A stretch of 64,000 bases of DNA from Ditylenchus dipsaci (lineage: Eukaryota > Nematoda > Chromadorea > Rhabditida > Anguinidae), in contig SADC01001227.1 in the NCBI GenBank assembly GCA_004194705.1, forward strand, positions 434,001-498,000, written 5' to 3'. Both the position numbers and the translations under genes were made by a program. Of this stretch, positions 12,001 through 23,083 are shown one piece after another (the first letter of the stretch is position 1; every line of letters starts with the position of its first letter). The notes beneath the pieces were generated by a model, which was not told where the DNA came from, did not search any database, and saw only the letters and a list, made by a program, of their open reading frames with translations.

Positions 12001-12511
12001 ATAGTCAAATCACTGAAGGCAAACAGCTGGATGTAGGCAAACTGCGGTCTTATGTCCGCAATAAAAGATTCAGGGTAATTACATAAAATTTAAAAAAATT
12101 TAGGTGATTTTAGTTTTACAAATAAATCATTTTTTCGTTAAAATAAAAATGTCAAAAAATCAATATAAATCTTAATTAAACACTGACTTTAATTTTCTTG
12201 AAACAGCGAATATGGGGTGTCCGAAAGTTAGCGTCAAAATGAAAAAAACAAAGGAGCAGAAAAATGACTAGCGTTTCTGTTCATGAATACCCAAAGCTAT
12301 GTAATCTCTAAACTGAGTCACGTTTCTGCCCCGTTTTGCTATTATTTTTTAAACCCTTTCTCTTGGACTCCAATTCTAACTGTTTCAAAAAAATTATATG
12401 CTCGTTCCACTTTAGAGACTTGTTTTTGGTGTTCTCTTCATCAACACTGTCGTCCGTATGGTTAGCACGCTCCAAGAAAAGAAGAGTGAGCACGGCATTA
12501 GATATGTCAAA
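9006..12511 (+). CDS. MLCK-like Ser/Thr kinase, catalytic domain exons
   Basis: Exons inferred from splice sites and frame: 9006-9093 (ATG at 9006), 9447-9602, 9657-9709, 9758-9780, 9827-9898, 10748-10889, 10951-11165, 11599-11625, 11674-11761, 11811-11878, 11921-12074, 12416-12511. The product reads YYELYEEIGEGKFGKVF (glycine loop), LAAKCIRL (ATP-binding Lys), EIVNGGELFDRV, HLDLKPENIMC (catalytic loop), LIDFGLAQ (DFG), AGTPEFAAPEVI (activation segment and APE) and LEHPWI. HLDLKPEN and the FRDGVRIKTNQKFADYY lead-in are typical of the myosin light chain/titin kinase group. The last exon, NKRFRRLVFGVLFINTVVRM, is basic and amphipathic like a calmodulin-binding autoinhibitory segment. A 10-residue insertion sits between PENIMC and the DFG. 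All these exons keep frame. A DAPK-type kinase is the main alternative. Introns hold several mobile elements. Confidence 0.85.
10088..10340. mobile_element. Family A palindrome, copy 2 (kinase intron)
   Basis: Outer arms CCCTATCCCTCAACGGGGG and TTGCCTTGGTTCCCCTGTTG, inner ATCGTATGTTAGGACG, then the inverse series GTCCGTCCTAACATACG, ACAGGGGGATCAAGGCAAAC, CATTGAGGGATAGGG. The most complete copy of the family in the window; it shows that the CCTTGGTCCCCCTGTTG motif is part of the terminal inverted repeat. Confidence 0.75.
10395..10540. mobile_element. Family A palindrome, copy 3 (diverged)
   Basis: Same design with decayed arms (GTTCGTTAAGGCAGACTCAA against TTGAGTTCGTCTTGACATGAG), lying 55 bp after copy 2 in the same kinase intron. 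Confidence 0.55.
11262..11515. repeat. Inverted repeat with GCTAGTAGCGAAT ends
   Basis: Left arm GGCGCTAGTAGCGAATGCCACCCCC, right arm GGGAGGGGTGATTCGCTACTAGGG. The same terminus appears at 27768-27832 and, as outer arm, in the family B copy at 57990-58690. Lies in the kinase intron 11166-11598. Confidence 0.6.
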
Positions 12512-12558
12512 GTATTCCAACGTGTTCCAATCTCACTATTAATTTATTTTTTTTGCAG

Positions 12559-15500
12559 GACATGTTGTCTGCGCACAACGACTCTTCCAAACCTTCTGAA
12601 TCACAAGCCGGTCTTTTAAAAGCTATGTTTTCCAAACGACGGCGCAATGTTACCAACTCCATGGAGAGACCGTCAACCTCCCACCAAACCTCTTCAGGTG
12701 AAGAACTGCACACCAAGCCGAAAAGGGTCAACAAAGAGCCAAAGAAGGCAGGCAGTAATAATACAATCAAAGAAGACACCAGCAACAGCAGTACAAACAG
12801 TTCCACTCCAGTAGCCCTTAGTCTGCCCCAGTCCTCAACTGAGACGAGTGGTGGAGAGGAGGGATCCTCTTCTAGTCATTCCAAAGAAGACAAAGTCAAA
12901 CGGGTCAAGTCGACTACAAGGAAGGCATCTTCCACCGAACAGGCAGCTAAGAAGCTCAAAACTGGCGGGATGCTGATTCCAGAGGTCAACGTAGTGCCAG
13001 CTGAAGAGACTGCCCGAAAACTTATTCTATAGTCAAGAAACTGGTCAAATTGGGAGAGGAGAAAAAGAGGGAGGCAATTCATTTCAGTTACCCGTGGCCT
13101 GTGCGGTGCCTTTGGTAAAAAAGGCAGTGGCAGAAAATCCTACTAAGAAAATTGCTAAAAAAGAAGACGCAAATCAAGAAGTGTTGACACCAAAGTATTC
13201 TCTTCAACTACTCATACCCCTTTGGCTGCGGTAATTAAGGCTAGACATATGCCTGAAGCGCTCAGGAAGGTTGACAGTTCTCATGTTGCTGAGGCTAAGT
13301 ACATGCTTTCTGTTGGTTCTTCGAAGGCCGCTGAAGAAAATAAAGTGGCTTTAAGGCCTAAAACGCCTGAGATAAACCACGTAGAAGATAAAAAGGTGGT
13401 GCTTAGGCCCATAACACCTGAACTTAAACCTGCTGAAGACAAGAAACTAGCAGTGTTGAAACCCAAAACTGCTGATATAAAGTCAATAGAAGAGAATAAA
13501 TTGCTTCTCAGACCTAAAACCCAGAACTAAAACCCGCAGAAGACAAAAAAGTAGTTCTCAGACCCAAAAATCCAGAACTAAAGCTTGCAGAAGAGAAAAA
13601 GTGGCACTTAGACCCAAAACGCCTGAAGTAAAGCCTGTAGAAGCACCCTTGAAGCTGAAATCAGACCCAATGTCAAGCAGCTTGGTTGGATCTTTGTTAA
13701 AAAGACTTGAGAAAATGAAGCCCAGCCATGCCTCTCGCAGTCAGTGGCTTCATGCCGAGCACCCACAAGGAGCAATTAAAGAAAAAGGCAGGAAGCACAG
13801 AAGATTTGTCTGCTGCCGGCAAATTAAAGGCTAAAACAGAAGAGGAGAAAAAGAAGAAGAAAGCCAAAACTAGGAAAACCACAACAGTATTACTGCAACT
13901 AAATGCGGATGACGGCAAGTCCACACCGATCCATTAAGTTTGGAAAGAAAAGTAGTGAAAGAGGAAAAAACAAGTGTAAAGAAGGTCAGCGCTAAAAAGG
14001 AGGTAAGCAGTGGAGGGGCTAATGAACACCAGAAAGTGAGCAGTAACACCTCTAGCACTGAAGTTAGGGTCAGCTCTTCCACGACAACTGAGGAAAAAGA
14101 GAGAAAGCTAAGGAGACAGCTAGCGGAAGCTACATTAAGAGTGTCACGGAGAAGGAGAAACAAGTCAGCAAGGTGAAGTCGGCCAAGCAAGTTGAGAATG
14201 TGGTCAAGGAACAGGAAAAAGAAAGCAGGGAAATGTTTGAGGTCAAGTTAAGAAAGACTGAAAATGGAGTCAGACTACTGCAGGACAAGTGGTCAGTTAG
14301 TTTACGCCAATTTAATTTTCAAGTTTCAGAAACGAACTGCAAATGTTTTTACCTAATTTTACTTAATTGGAGGTTTTCAGGCTTTGGATGACTTGGAAAA
14401 AGACAAACTAGTGATATCCACAAAAGTCTATGGAGAGAAGACCGAGGGCGCTTTGGTGGCTGAGAAGAAAAAGAAGCTAAAGGCAAAAGTAGACTTGAAT
14501 GGAGAATTGGAGGCAGCATCTACAGAGGTGTCTAAGAAGCTGGTGTTAACTACTCCTAATGGTGCTTTGAAATATGAACACAAACAGAAGTTACAGATGG
14601 TGATGCCAAGAACGTAAGTAGGTGTAAACAAAGTGAACCGTAGTAGCTATATTAATTAAAAATCTCTTCAAGAGAAAGCCCTTATAAAAACTAGGATTTT
14701 TGGTACTTCTATGGTTGATCTCCCCTTCCTATTTTTTAAAGATGAGCCAAAGTCATCTCTGAACTAATTTTTTCTGCTCAAAAAGATAAACAAAACGTTA
14801 CCAGAGCTTTGCTAAATTAAAAACTTTGAGCTTTATCAAAAATTTTGCCTTCCACATCTTAAAAGACATTTTCTGAGAGTATGATAAACCGACTTACTAC
14901 GATTTTTTTTCAATTTTTTTGTGATGTCCATCGTGTTCTGCTACTCTTTCTGAGCAACTTTGAAATAGACAGTCCATGTGAAACATGCATATGGAGCGGA
15001 ATATATAAAACCGTGGTAGAATATTATTTGTGACTTTCTCATTTTCTCAGAAAGTCTCTTTTAATATAGTCTTTAACGTCCTTGAGGGTAAATTTTCGGT
15101 AATCTAAATATGGGAGAAAGGTTTTTGGTAAATTTAAAATTTATTATCCAAAAACTTTTTGGAAGTGTTATTTTAAATTGTTAGAAGGCCATGCTTTCAA
15201 AACTTAGAGATTCTTAATAATATTTTGAGTAGTCATCATTTAAGTATCCAGGGGGGATAACTGGCCTTAAGCCTACCGATTAAAAATACATCACATAACA
15301 CGCCTCAAAATGAACTTTTTATTTTTTGTCTGACTTCAGGGGGTTAGGCACTATTTTGCAGCGTCAAGTGGAAAACCCAAAATCGACGAAATCGACGCCG
15401 CCGGCGTCGATCGGCGTCGTGCGCATTTAGGCGATTTGAGAAAATCTTAAAGAGATCGTGCAAATTTTGACTGAGATTTTGCAAAACGCTGCAAAATCTG

Positions 15501-18500
15501 ACTCAGATTCTGTAGCGCTGTAAATTTCGGCGTTTTTAAGGCTACACATCTTAAGATGCTGCAAAATAGTGCCTACCCCCCCCTTAAAGTCAGATAAAAA
15601 ATAAAAAGTTTGTTTTGAGACGTACTACATTACATTTCAATTTGTTTTTATCAATCTTTTAATTTCAGAAAGTGACAAAGCAAACCGTTCATCGATCTTT
15701 GGGCAACCTTTTGACGTCTGATTCAGATATCAACAAGAAGGATGTCACCTTTTCACATGACACCCTTCTTGCAGACAGCTCCAAAGACACAAACAAGAAG
15801 AAAGTCAAACCAAAGACTGAAGAAGTTTCCTTAGATAGAAAACTAAAGTCAGAGAATAATTTGGTCAGCGACCCAAAAAAATCTGTAAGCCATTTGTTTT
15901 GGAGTGAAATTTAACAATACTTATTTTTTAATTTTTTGCTAACAACTTTGATGTGATGTAAGATTTTTTAGATATGTGTTTATAAATTACTGTCCCTGTT
16001 TATTCTGCCATAAATTTTGTTATTAAACTGACAACACAACATACTAACAATATGAAAACTTACTAACAAAATATTTAGTTTCTGGCTGTAATGCGTCAAC
16101 CTACGAATTTATAAATAAAACAGTGAAACGTGACACTAACTATAGCTATTTTAGTCAAATACAGAAATATTACAAACATTAAAAATGTTAAAAAAGTGTT
16201 TTAGTCTCAGTATGCGATTGAGTCTACTCTAAGTAATAGATCTGATTTCTATGGTCCCCTCTTAAATTTTCAAACCAAAATGAAAATCAGGTGTACTGAA
16301 ATTTTGACGCTCCTCGTTAATAACCCCCCAAAGCTACTCGGGAATACCGCCCCTCCCATAATTTTTCAGGTACCCCTAAAACCATAGTTTTTTTTTCAAA
16401 AATGCTGAAATTAGTACGTTTCGTCCCTCAACCTAAGGCCCAAAGCCTAAGCCGAAAGGCTAAGTCGAGTTGCTAATCCTAAAAATTATTGGGAGGGGGG
16501 GGGAGGGGAAGGGTCAAAACCGAGTAGCACCGAAATTTTGCATGAAAGCTCTAGTATTTATAAAAATTGTAAAGAAATAGCTCTATTTGCTTAACATCCT
16601 TCTAGTTTAAGTTTTTAAATTGACCCTACATGATAATGGGGGTTTGCCTTGGTCCCCTGTTGCTTTTCAAGATGTTTTAGTCATTAGGCTTAGGCAAGGG
16701 TAGGCTAGTGTATGTTAGGGCAGACTCAAACGTATTTTTAGACTCATGTTTGAGTCTGTTCTAACATATGCTAGCCTACCCTTGCCAAATCTTAAACCTA
16801 AAAGTCACAATAAAAAACAACAGGCGGACCAAGCAGGGTTGCCATTTTACCTGGAAAACCCGGCATTTGCCGGGTTTTTTGACTTTTTGTCGGGTTTTTG
16901 CCGGGGTTTCGAAATCTACCGTGCTTTACCGGCTGTTTTAAACTTTGTCGGGTTTTTGCCTGGTTTCTTCAATGTTGTCTCTATAAATTTTTGCCAACAG
17001 GCTATCCATTATGGGCCAATTATTTTTGTGTCAAATCATTGTATTGTTAATTTTAGATGTGTACAGCTTTCGAAGAAGATGCGTTTATGCAGGCTATCGA
17101 AATGGATGCTGATGGTAACTCTCCTCAAAAAAAACGCAGCAAGGTTACGCACAAAAATCCGGTCGGGGGCCCTCCAAGTTTCTGGCGCAGTACACGGAGA
17201 AATACAAGGAGCAATTTATCGAAGCAAGCAAGAAGGGCAATGATCAATTCTACTGCAGAGACTGTGACAAGAATTTGGTATTCCAGAAATGCGGTGAGAA
17301 AGCAATTAAGGACCACATCGAAGGCAAGAAGCACAAGGAAAAGGTTGCAGTCGTGAACAAGAATCAGCCGATTCTGTCTTTTGTGAAGCGTAAAACGCTA
17401 ATTTAGCGGTAATTTTAGGATAAATGGTGCTGTTATTATGGTATTTAGGTCACTGAGGAAAAACGTGCGTTAGCTGCGGAGTTGGTGATGGCGTTTCATA
17501 GTAGTCGACACAATTTCTCGATGAGTTCAGCAGATTGCTCTTCTGAATTATTTCCGGTAGTTTTCGAAGGATGTTCTTCTGCTGATAATTTCGCCTCTGC
17601 TAGGACTAAAACTACAGCGATAATGAATGGTTTTTTTATTTGCTAATGTTTTATAGTTTCTTTTTTCCTTTTTACTCAAAGCTCTTTACAGGAGTGCTTG
17701 AGCCGTTTCTGAAGGAAAAGATCCTGAGCAAACTGAATTTGTCTGGTGGGTATTTTTCAAATGGCTTTGATTCGACGTCCATGAATAAGCAGCGATACTA
17801 TGCTTTAGTCATTCGGTAATTTTATGCAATCTTTTTCGAAAAGATTCTGTTTAATTCAATGCTGTAGGTAGTTTGTGGTGGAACAAAAACAAGGGTTATT
17901 CGCCTATTGGAACAAGCAAGCGAGAAGTCCAGTGACATGGCTGAACTGATCAGAGAAGCTTTCAGTCTGAACGGTCTTTATCTGAAAAAATGGTTGCTTT
18001 GACTGCTGACAACACGAATGCCAACTTTGGTGGAATCAATCGTGGTGGCTAAAAACAAATTATTTTACTTGCTTAAACAGAGTTTCTTTGTTTCACATTC
18101 ATTGGTTACGAGATTTCTATGCACATGTTTAAGAAAAGTCGGTTTTCTAGGTCGTTAAAAATGTGTAGTCGTACTAAAGAAATCGCATGGAAGTGAAATT
18201 GCTAAATTCTCTGCTGTCGATCAAATTCAACGTCGATTTTGATTGTGTTAAGGCTCATGAGTTGTTTTTGTTGCGATCTGATTTGTTAGAAAAAGTTAAG
18301 CTTGGCGAAAAATATGTAAAATAAAGAATTTTGCTTGGACTTTTGCTTCTGAAACAATATTTTATAAGCCAGGTTTTTGCCGGGTATTTTGTTTTAAAAT
18401 GCCGGGTTTTTCCGGGTTTTTCGGGCTCGGCGCCGGCTTTTTTGCATTTAGCGATGGCAACCCTGGGACCAAGGCAAACGCCCTCTCGCCGCAATTGTCA

Positions 18501-18940
18501 AATAGGGCCTTAAAATTTATATTAAAAATAATAGTTTTCAGTACTAACTTTATTATTAACCCTAAAACTTTTCCTAGCTTTATATTTATCGAGATTATTT
18601 TGAAAATGTAATATGACCGGTGATTATATTCTACGGTCAATATTTCAGGCGAGCTCAGAAAACCAAAAGTCAAATTTTTGGAGTCTTTGCAGTCCGAAGA
18701 AATTATTGAACCCAATGAAGATGCCTTTGACTTCAGTTTGCTGCGCAAAAGTTGCAACAAAGAATCATGGGCTGCAAAGACGATGAAGACCTAGCCACAG
18801 AGATGGAAAACAAGCAGAAGTGCGAGCAAAGAGTACAACTGGCCGACACTGGCAACACTAAACGGGCCATGAACAAATGGCTGGTCATGGACAAAGAGGC
18901 GAAATCCAACCCACTAACCTGGAGGTCAGATGAATGGTAG
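12559..18940 (+). CDS. Lys-rich C-terminal tail of the MLCK-like kinase
   Basis: Joined to the kinase exon by a 47-bp intron (12512-12558). Exons: 12559 to about 14285, about 14375-14612, 15669-15884, and 18650-18940 (stop TAG). The chain is low-complexity and charged: a Ser-rich stretch, then four to six imperfect repeats of the type RPKTPELKPAEDKK (13340-13660), then Lys/Glu-rich coiled-coil-like sequence, and a compact end LADTGNTKRAMNKWLVMDKE. Frame breaks lie at about 13018, 13193, 13521, 13598, 13922 and 18777; nearly all are cured by one added base in a homopolymer. No enzymatic domain is visible in the tail. The last intron (15885-18649) contains family A and hAT insertions. The tail belongs to this gene by frame, spacing and splice sites; its function is unknown, perhaps cytoskeletal binding. 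Confidence 0.7.
15290..15632. mobile_element. Palindromic MITE in kinase intron
   Basis: Arms share AACTTTTTATTTTTTGTCTGACTTCA and GTTAGGCACTATTTTGCAGC with their inverses at 15553-15620. The centre holds GC-rich CGACGCCGCCGGCGTCGATC and repeated GCTGCAAAATC-like words. No coding potential. Confidence 0.65.
16310..16540. repeat. Inverted repeat, GCTACTCGG ends
   Basis: Left arm GCTACTCGGGAATACCGCCC followed by CTCCCATAATTTTT; right arm AAAAATTATTGGGAGG and later ACCGAGTAGC. Non-coding, in the last kinase intron. Confidence 0.55.
16640..16833. mobile_element. Family A palindrome, copy 4, split by a hAT element
   Basis: Carries TTTGCCTTGGTCCCCTGTTG, GTGTATGTTAGGGCAGACTC and the inverse GAGTCTGTTCTAACATATGC, ending in ACAACAGGCGGACCAAG. 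Its last bases resume at 18466-18490 (GGACCAAGGCAAACGCCC) after the 1632-bp hAT insertion; GGACCAAG is the duplicated target. Confidence 0.8.
16834..18465. mobile_element. hAT transposon with perfect 8-bp target duplication
   Basis: Ends CAGGGTTGCCATTTTACC and GCGATGGCAACCCTG, the usual hAT terminal form. Flanked on both sides by GGACCAAG (16826-16833 and 18466-18473), an exact 8-bp duplication. The subterminal regions hold repeated CCGGGTTTTTGCCGGG words in both orientations. Inside is a broken plus-strand transposase. Confidence 0.92.
17057..18053 (+). pseudogene. hAT transposase, broken
   Basis: From 17170 reads KFLAQYTEKYKEQFIEASKK, then a zinc finger with FYCRDC and HIEGKKHKEK (BED-like C2H2), QPILSFVKR, then VTEEKRALAAELVMAFHSS, LEPFLKEKILSKLNLSG, FDSTSMNKQRYYALVIR, and finally VALTADNTNANFGGINRGG, which matches the conserved DNxNxNFGG region of hAT catalytic domains. 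Introns with GT-AG ends lie between blocks, and there are frame breaks (for example about 17990). It stops at TAA (18050) well before the C-terminal dimerisation region, so it is truncated. Confidence 0.82.
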
Positions 18941-19772
18941 TTGTAGAGCAGATAAATATTGAGTTATTATAAATTATTGTCAACATTTTCTGTAAACTAG
19001 GCGTTTAAGATGTTATTTTCCTGTGACTGTGAATATCCAGTTGTGATGTTTGTACAGAGGCAAATTTGTATTTAGGAAGAAAATTTGCTGAAAAATGTTG
19101 AGAGTGATAAATCTGAAAATCAGGTCTAGCAATTTGTCATTTTTAATGTGTTGAAAAGTTTTGAAATCGAAGATGCAACTTTCTTCTTTCAATTTAATGC
19201 CCGTTAATTAATTAAAGGGGATTCTCGCCGCCGATGGAAATATTTTGAAAAGCGAGTACCAGGTCAATTCAAACGAGAATTATTTCAAAAGGAAATTATA
19301 GTTGAATATCTTGCGGGCAATAAGTAATAAGTGGCACTTTTTCGGCTGACATCACACCTTCAATTTTTGCACTTTGTTGGTTTTTAACACAAATTAAAAA
19401 AACGCAAATTAAAATATATTGCGTTGTAAGAAAAATTAGAGTCATTTACAAGTACGCTGGCTATTTTTCGGGGAAACATGCCTTTTTAGAGTGTGCGTTA
19501 GAGATAAAATAAATTGGGATGAAGGCAATGACAATCTTGTATACACGGTTTGACTGCCATATGAAAATTATTTTTTGTACGCACTTCTAAAAAGGCATGT
19601 TTCCCCGAAAAATAGCCAGCGTACTTGTAAATGACTCTAATTTTTCTTGCAATATATTTTAATTTTCGTTTTTTAATTTGTGTTAAAAACCAACAAAATG
19701 CAAAAATTGACGGTGTGATGTCAGCCGAAGAAATACCTAATAAGTAATCAAAAACACTTTGTTCTCTTAATA

Positions 19773-19845
19773 GCATCGGTGGCCTAGTGGGATAGCGGCG
19801 GCAGACTGCGCAAGTTGGTCGTCGGTTCGGTTCCCACTGGAGGTA
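19773..19845 (+). repeat. tRNA-derived SINE head (plus)
   Basis: GCATCGGTGGCCTAGTGG matches a pol III A box and GGTTCGGTTCCC a B box about 45 bases on, but the 3' end cannot pair with GCATCGG to make an acceptor stem, so it is tRNA-derived, not a tRNA gene. Confidence 0.55.
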
Positions 19846-20034
19846 CTATTTTTCCTCGATTTTCCCAAAACTTCGTCAAATTAATTCTCGTTTGAATTTT
19901 GCTGGTACCCTCCTTTCGAAATATTCTCATCTTTGACGAGCATGCCGTCGTTGATGGGAATATTTTGAAAGGCGGGTATCAGTTAATTTAAACGAGAATA
20001 AATTTGACGAAATTGTAAATTTGACGAAAAAAGG

Positions 20035-20095
20035 AATCGAACAAACCACCAAATTTCAAACTACGTCGCTGCTTTACCACTCGGCCACCGATGCT
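20035..20095 (-). repeat. tRNA-derived SINE head (minus)
   Basis: Read on the minus strand: GCATCGGTGGCCGAGTGGT (A box) and GTTCGATTCC (B box). It shares the first 13 bases with the plus-strand copy 260 bp away, in opposite orientation. No acceptor stem. Confidence 0.55.
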
Positions 20096-20344
20096 ATAGG
20101 AAGTGTTTTTGATTACTTATCATCCGTAGCGTACTCAACAAAAATAACAAATTCTTTTTCGAATTGACCTGTTATCCGCCGTTCAAAATATTCTCATCGG
20201 CGACGGGCATGCCCCTTTAAGCTACACACTTAGTCAGCCAGTTACTAACTAACACTCCAGTTTTTTAAAAGCGCCTTTTAACTGTTCACAAGCATGTTTT
20301 ATGAAATAAAATGATGGTAGTTTTGAGCGGAATTTTTTCAGCTT

Positions 20345-20465
20345 GTGGGGCAGGGCGGACCGACGTATGTTAAGACAGACTCAAACCTTCTTCCCAAGCT
20401 ACAAAAAAGGAAGAAAATAGGTTTTAGTCCGTCCTAACTTACTCTGACCTAGCCTGCGCCTGAAA
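20345..20465. mobile_element. Family A palindrome, copy 5
   Basis: GACGTATGTTAAGACAGACTC and inverse GTCCGTCCTAACTTACTC with eroded outer arms GGGGCAGGGCGGACC and GACCTAGCCTGCGCC. Confidence 0.6.
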
Positions 20466-20469
20466 AAAC

Positions 20470-21064
20470 CAAAAGTCAAAAAATGATATAAATATATATT
20501 CTGCAATATTGAATATTCTGCAGCTCAAAAAAACACTTGGGTTTTTACGCAATTATAGCCTTTTACTTCTAAAGTTTCAACTTGCTGTTTTGATTGGTTT
20601 TGCCTCATTGATATTGTCAACAAAAGGTTATGAGTAAAATGTACTAACAAATTGTATTTATGACTAGTTAGTCCGTATTATAAACTACACATTTTTTCAA
20701 AATAATTTACATTAGTAAATCGCAAATAGCATTCGACACAGCAGTTTCAGTATGTTATAAATAGCTTTGGAGCAATAACACACTCATCCATTTCTTCGAA
20801 TTCACCAAGGATTTTAGGCCATAATAATAATTAGAGCAAGCAATGCATAAAGATGTCTTCCAGAAAGGAAAAACAAAAACAACACTACACTACTACGCCT
20901 AAAGTGATTCGATTAACTGGCTTATTAATTAATTTTGCGGACATGCTGTGACATTTACATGTTAGTGAACACTTGGCCTTCTTGATTTTTGGCTCTCACT
21001 TTCTTTGTTACAATTTTCATCTTTTCATGCATGATCCTGATTTTATACTAGGGTAACATGCGAC
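20470..21064. other. Unique AT-rich spacer
   Basis: No gene, repeat or RNA that I can support. Confidence 0.4.
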
Positions 21065-21346
21065 CAGTGATGTGTTTTTGCAATTTTTCGCTCCTGCTCT
21101 AAAATCTTAGTTTGAAAAATTTGCTGCATCTTTCGCTCCGGGCTCTCAACTATGAAAAATCAGCTCCGGCTGTGGCTCCGAACGAGAGCCAGAGCCAGAA
21201 AATTATACGTATATAGTCGTTATTCGCACATAAAATATAAATATATAATTTGAATTCGGTCTAAATCTGTCTCGGAGCTGTTTATTTAAAAAAATCGCTC
21301 TAGCTCTGGCTCCTGCTCGGAGCCACAGCAGAGCCAGCCATCATTG
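21065..21346. mobile_element. hAT-like MITE rich in GAGCCAGAGC words
   Basis: Ends CAGTGATG and CATCATTG. The interior repeats GCTCCG, GAGCCAGAGCC and GGCTCCG in both orientations. No clear target duplication. A related GAGTCAGAGCCTCC region lies at 63780-63870. Confidence 0.5.
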
Positions 21347-21837
21347 AAAAAATGACAATTTAAAATTAGCGGGCACTTTTCAGAGACATCGGCCAAATTT
21401 AAATATTAATTATTCGAAAGATTATTTTGAAACTGATTTTTTTCACCCAAATTGGCTAAGCACTTTTCCATAACGTGATTCATTAAATTTGACCATGGTA
21501 CTATTTCAAAAAAAAATTCAGCTTTAAAATCAGTGCAGTGAATTTAAGAAAAAAAAAACGCTTGACATATTTAAATGGTGTTAACCTTTTGCGTTAGAGT
21601 CAACGTAATTGCCACTTTTCTTAAAATATTTTTTTGCTCAAATTTAATTGAAAGGCTAAATAATTTATATGCTTGAGGATGAGTCTCTACTGCAACCTCT
21701 GTCAAACACTTTTTCTCCGCAATTGTTTGCACTCTTGTTGTTTTTGTTTTTTAAACTCCGTGAATTGAATGCATATTTTTAAAACCGGATATCACCGCCT
21801 ACGTACTGATTTTTTTGCCAATTCCTGCTTATCCATT

Positions 21838-22330
21838 TTTTCGCCTTGGGGGACCAAGGTAAGCGGTGCTGGAAGGTACCTGGATTTCCTAAAAAGATGG
21901 ATTTTGAACATAGTTTTGATGACTGGGACCTGCCGCGTAAAGAAACCCTGGTTATGCATCCTGGTTATGCATACCCTTCGGGGGCGCAGAGGGCTTGGTG
22001 GGTTAGAGATGCGCGCACTCACTTACCTTAGACATGATTTCGAGCAAGATTCTTGATCAAAATTCATATACAGACTCTTTTTGCCAAGTTCTAGTGAGAA
22101 AAAACAAGTAATACTTTTAATAAATATGCAATTCAGGTACCCTCCAGTACCTTTTACCTTGGTCTCCAAAGCAAAAAGTCAACTTTTGGTCAAAAAAATT
22201 TTTACTAAAAACGGTCGTCCGCGCCCTTAAAACATGTTTTCTACACGTTACAAGTGCTAAAAAGTCGAAAAAACATGTTTTTGGGTGCTTTTGGGAGGTC
22301 ATCGAATAAGAGAGTCCGGCCGTCTCCCTA
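21838..22330. mobile_element. Family B palindrome, copy 2
   Basis: Outer arm CGCCTTGGGGGACCAAGGTA, then CATAGTTTTGATGACTGGG, a central CCTTCGGGGGCGCAGAGGG loop, GTTAGAGATGCGCGCACTC, CTTACCTTAGACATGATT, then TTTTACCTTGGTCTCCAAAG as the right outer arm. The overlapping open frames here follow the palindrome and are not genes. Confidence 0.7.
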
Positions 22331-23083
22331 TAGTCATTTATACAAAAAGGCAATTCGTAGCAATTCGAACGTTTTCTTCTTGAACGAAACTAATTTCATG
22401 AAAAGGTCAGGTACGCTTATCACAAATCTGGTGTCAAAATTATTGATTTGCTCTTTTTGATTCAAAACTAAAAATTTGATTTTAATGGTAGAAAATGACC
22501 ATGGGGAAACCAAGTCAAAAAAGTTCAAGAAAAATTTTCTCCATTTTCTTCATTCTGATAGTGGGAAACAACAATTTATAAACAGAATAATAATAGACGA
22601 AAAGATCATGTTTTTAATTTTTCGCCAAAAAAGTCACACGAGCGTTTCTGGAACTTATGTTAACTTATGTTGATAATTAATATTCCGTAGTATCGGTAAA
22701 TGTACTCATATTAGTGATTGGAGAACTTATCTCGTACACGAGTTTGAGTTTTCTTCACAAAACTAAGTCAAGTTACAAAAGTACACGATGAACAATTAAA
22801 AAATAGTAATAGCCCTTTTTCTAAAATTGAACATAAAAAATTTAATAAGACACTAATTAATTTTTTCACAAATCTTACTAACTAAACCAATTAGTCATTA
22901 ATGGTTTCTAAGCAAAGAGAGACCTTCTGCTCGCTTAATCTATCTGCAAATCCAAATTTTTTAAAACAAACATCAACTTTATCCATTTAATCTTTGAAAT
23001 TACTGCAAACCTATCCAGCGAAAAATGTATCAAAGCAAAAATATTTTATGCAATAAAACAAAAAAGAAAAAAAATTAAATATT
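22331..23083. other. Intergenic stretch
   Basis: AT-rich; several short open frames (22476-22673, 22334-22528 minus) overlap each other on opposite strands and have no recognisable content. Confidence 0.35.

Larger units (their letters stand above)
19205..20222. repeat. Composite of nested inverted repeats
   Basis: Outer arms resemble ATTCTCGCCGCCGATGG with AAATATTTTGAAAAGCG and its inverse near 20170-20215. An inner foldback has arms of about 160 bp at 19335-19495 and 19560-19735 (GTACGCTGGCTATTTTTCGG and inverse) around a 65-bp loop. A third smaller palindrome lies at 19880-20005 (AATTCTCGTTTGAATT and inverse). Two opposed tRNA-derived heads sit within. The open frame 19498-19776 on the minus strand is a by-product of the right arm. 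Confidence 0.7.

Noticed and set aside
9447..12074. Titin/twitchin giant kinase
   Set aside because: No Ig or Fn3 exons flank the kinase; the first exon begins with an ATG and the tail is low-complexity, so a compact MLCK-like gene is the better reading.
12308..14190. Long minus-strand open frames opposite the kinase tail
   Set aside because: Shadows of the Lys/Ser/Glu-rich plus-strand codons; no splice sites or domains of their own.
19773..19845. Functional tRNA gene
   Set aside because: A and B boxes are present, but the 5' and 3' ends cannot pair into an acceptor stem; called a SINE head instead.
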